DNA from: Verrucomicrobiota bacterium | Lineage (GTDB): Bacteria; Verrucomicrobiota; Verrucomicrobiia; CAIQCK01 | Assembly (NCBI GenBank): GCA_026397915.1 | Contig: JAPLTX010000059.1 | Span: 240,129 to 304,128, forward strand | Reading direction: 5' to 3' | DNA length: 64,000 bases | Shown: piece by piece, positions 62,891-64,000 of the stretch | How the letters are laid out: each line of letters opens with the position of its first letter | How positions within the stretch are numbered: the stretch's first letter is position 1 | The notes under the pieces: model-generated | The model's input: the letters and a program-made list of their open reading frames with translations, nothing else | The model's database searches: none | Told to the model about the DNA's origin: nothing | Position numbers and translations under genes: made by a program

Positions 62891-63784
62891 TCAACCCAAC
62901 GGCAACTGTCCTTGCGGCGACTGCTGTGCTTGCCGCCGCGTTTCTTCAAACAGCGACTTGAATCCAAACCGCTCGAACAATATCGCCAGCCGCTCACGAT
63001 CCGGTTCGACGCGGCGCAACCGGTCCCATTCGACCAGCACCGGCAGTGTTGCGTTCAACGTCATCAACACGCGATTCTGCCGGATTCGCTCGCCACACTG
63101 CTCGATCGCCACGCGCAGCTTCGCGTTGGTGATTTCGCCGCTGCGCGCCAGAACCGCTTCCGCGCCGCCGAACTGCGCCAGCAACTGCCGCGCGGTTTTC
63201 TCACCGACGCCCGGCACACCGGGAATGTTGTCAGAACTGTCGCCGGTCAGGCAGAGCAGGTCCAACATTTGCTCTGGCGGCACGCCGTAACGTTCGCGCA
63301 CGCCGTCGCGGTCCACGAGCACGTTGCCCTTGGGCAGCAACCGCACGCCGGCGACTCGGTCGTTGACCAACTGCATCAAATCCTTGTCGGCGGTGGCGAT
63401 CAGCACGCGCGCGTCGCCCGCCTGCCTGCACACGGAGGCAATGACATCGTCCGCCTCGCAGCCCTGCTGTTCCAGCGACACGACGCGCATAGCCTCAAGC
63501 ACGTCGCGAATGGCGGGCAACTGGACGCGCAAGTCGTCGGGCATCGGCTTGCGCTGGGCTTTGTAAGTTTCCAGCACTTTCAGCCGTTCCTCCGGCAGGC
63601 CGGCGTCCCATGCAATGGTCCAGTGGGTCGGCTGGAAGTCGTCGGCCATCTTGCGCAGCATTTTCAGGAAGCCGAAAACAGCGTTGGTCGGTTCGCCACG
63701 CGCGTTGGTCAACTTGGGAATGGCAAAGAACGCGCGGTAAGCGTAGCTATGGCCGTCAACGATGAGCAAGGTTTTGTCAGCCAT
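62891..63784 (-). CDS. Stand-alone 5'-3' exonuclease (Pol I N-terminal-like flap nuclease)
   Basis: 297 residues. It matches the 5' nuclease domain of DNA polymerase I: TLLIVDGHSYAYRAFFAIP, the acidic metal sites CEADDVIASV (near 108) and TADKDLMQLV, and the helix-hairpin-helix GDSSDNIPGVPGVGEKTARQLLAQFGG (about 182-208). It ends QQSPQGQLPLG with a stop, so no proofreading or polymerase domain is attached. Such separate exonucleases (ExoIX/flap type) remove primers or flaps. Whether the genome also has a full-length polA cannot be seen here. Confidence 0.93.
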   Translation of the reverse strand: MADKTLLIVDGHSYAYRAFFAIPKLTNARGEPTNAVFGFLKMLRKMADDFQPTHWTIAWDAGLPEERLKVLETYKAQRKPMPDDLRVQLPAIRDVLEAMRVVSLEQQGCEADDVIASVCRQAGDARVLIATADKDLMQLVNDRVAGVRLLPKGNVLVDRDGVRERYGVPPEQMLDLLCLTGDSSDNIPGVPGVGEKTARQLLAQFGGAEAVLARSGEITNAKLRVAIEQCGERIRQNRVLMTLNATLPVLVEWDRLRRVEPDRERLAILFERFGFKSLFEETRRQAQQSPQGQLPLG

Positions 63785-64000
63785 GCGCGTAGCACCAGCA
63801 GTGGCAGCCGGCAACGCCGATATGCTTCCGGATCAAACTGAATGCAAACACTCAGGGTCGTGGGGCGACCGCAACAGGCGCGGTTTCCACAGACGATCCG
63901 CCCACTTTCGGCATCGGGTCGCCGTAAGGATCAATCAACCGGGCGGTGACAAACACCATCAGGTTCTTCTTGATGGTATTCTCAAGTTCATTTCTGAACA
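63777..64000 (-). CDS. Secretin (type II/III secretion or pilus) C-terminus, partial, possibly frameshifted
   Basis: Only the 3' end is visible; it enters from the right edge. The reading FRNELENTIKKNLMVFVTARLIDPYGDPMPKV is the terminal beta-strand segment of verrucomicrobial secretins (GspD/PilQ family), outer-membrane channel proteins. After PKV the sequenced frame continues with a cysteine-rich, unlikely tail to a TGA at 63777-63779, overlapping the exonuclease start by eight bases. Removing one base of the C run at 63900-63903 would give an ordinary Ala/Pro/Val-rich tail ending at 63851. This is a probable frameshift or base-call error. Confidence 0.7.

Overview
The window looks like a chromosomal piece of a high-GC member of Verrucomicrobiota, probably the Pedosphaera/Limisphaerales lineage (subdivision 3). 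This is inferred from gene content: a DUF1549/DUF1553 + DUF1501 + PPC-domain cluster, an HzsA-like cytochrome, URO-D-family proteins next to GH29 fucosidases, a Tat-tagged Gfo/Idh/MocA oxidoreductase, histidine kinases with OB-like sensor regions, and a secretin tail ending in a VFVTARLIDP-type motif. No rRNA, tRNA, CRISPR array, prophage or insertion sequence was seen. Coding density is high and many genes overlap by 1-4 bases.

Layout. 1-18,550 is a deoxy-sugar (fucose/rhamnose-type) glycan locus on the minus strand, in two operons. Operon A (3374 down to 1) encodes a GH29 fucosidase with a discoidin domain, an L-rhamnose-mutarotase-like lipoprotein, a URO-D/MtaA-like protein and a sodium:solute symporter. 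Operon B (17515 to 4490) encodes a 1451-residue triple-barrel GH29-like protein, a second GH29 enzyme, a second URO-D-like protein, a PhoD-type phosphatase and a 1387-residue six-hairpin glycosidase. Each operon has its own divergently transcribed AraC-family regulator (3475 and 17669). 18,540-20,735 is a compact operon of a fatty-acid-desaturase-fold oxygenase, a Rieske ferredoxin and a xylose-isomerase-like enzyme, which resembles the rhizopine genes mocD/mocE/mocC. 20,919-26,611 holds an HzsA-like dihaem protein diverging from a DegT aminotransferase and a Gfo/Idh/MocA oxidoreductase. 26,630-29,797 is a tightly overlapping HAD / unknown / PfkB-kinase / DUF6485 operon, followed by yjbQ.

30,321-38,208 is the exported DUF1549/1553-DUF1501-PPC-PPC cluster. 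38,487-43,321 holds a NarL-type two-component pair and a secreted esterase-like hydrolase, convergent with galK. 44,652-45,864 is an SPFH membrane protein plus a ribbon-helix-helix protein with a palindromic operator candidate. Next come a secreted subtilase, the ResB/CcsA cytochrome c maturation pair, and an M6/PDZ metalloprotease. From 53,709 to the end are mostly housekeeping genes: an aminotransferase, apt, a sigma factor, ppdK, a TMTC-like membrane protein, rho, coaE, a stand-alone 5'-3' exonuclease and the end of a secretin gene.

The features I would check first are: three REPIN-type double-hairpin repeats with terminal GTAG/CTAC (one embedded in frame inside a glycosidase gene); paired 13-bp direct repeats between the first AraC gene and its fucosidase; the moc-like operon beside the deoxy-sugar locus, which suggests processing of O-methylated sugars or cyclitols; the palindrome over the SPFH promoter; and the uncharacterised 369-residue protein between a phosphatase and a sugar kinase.
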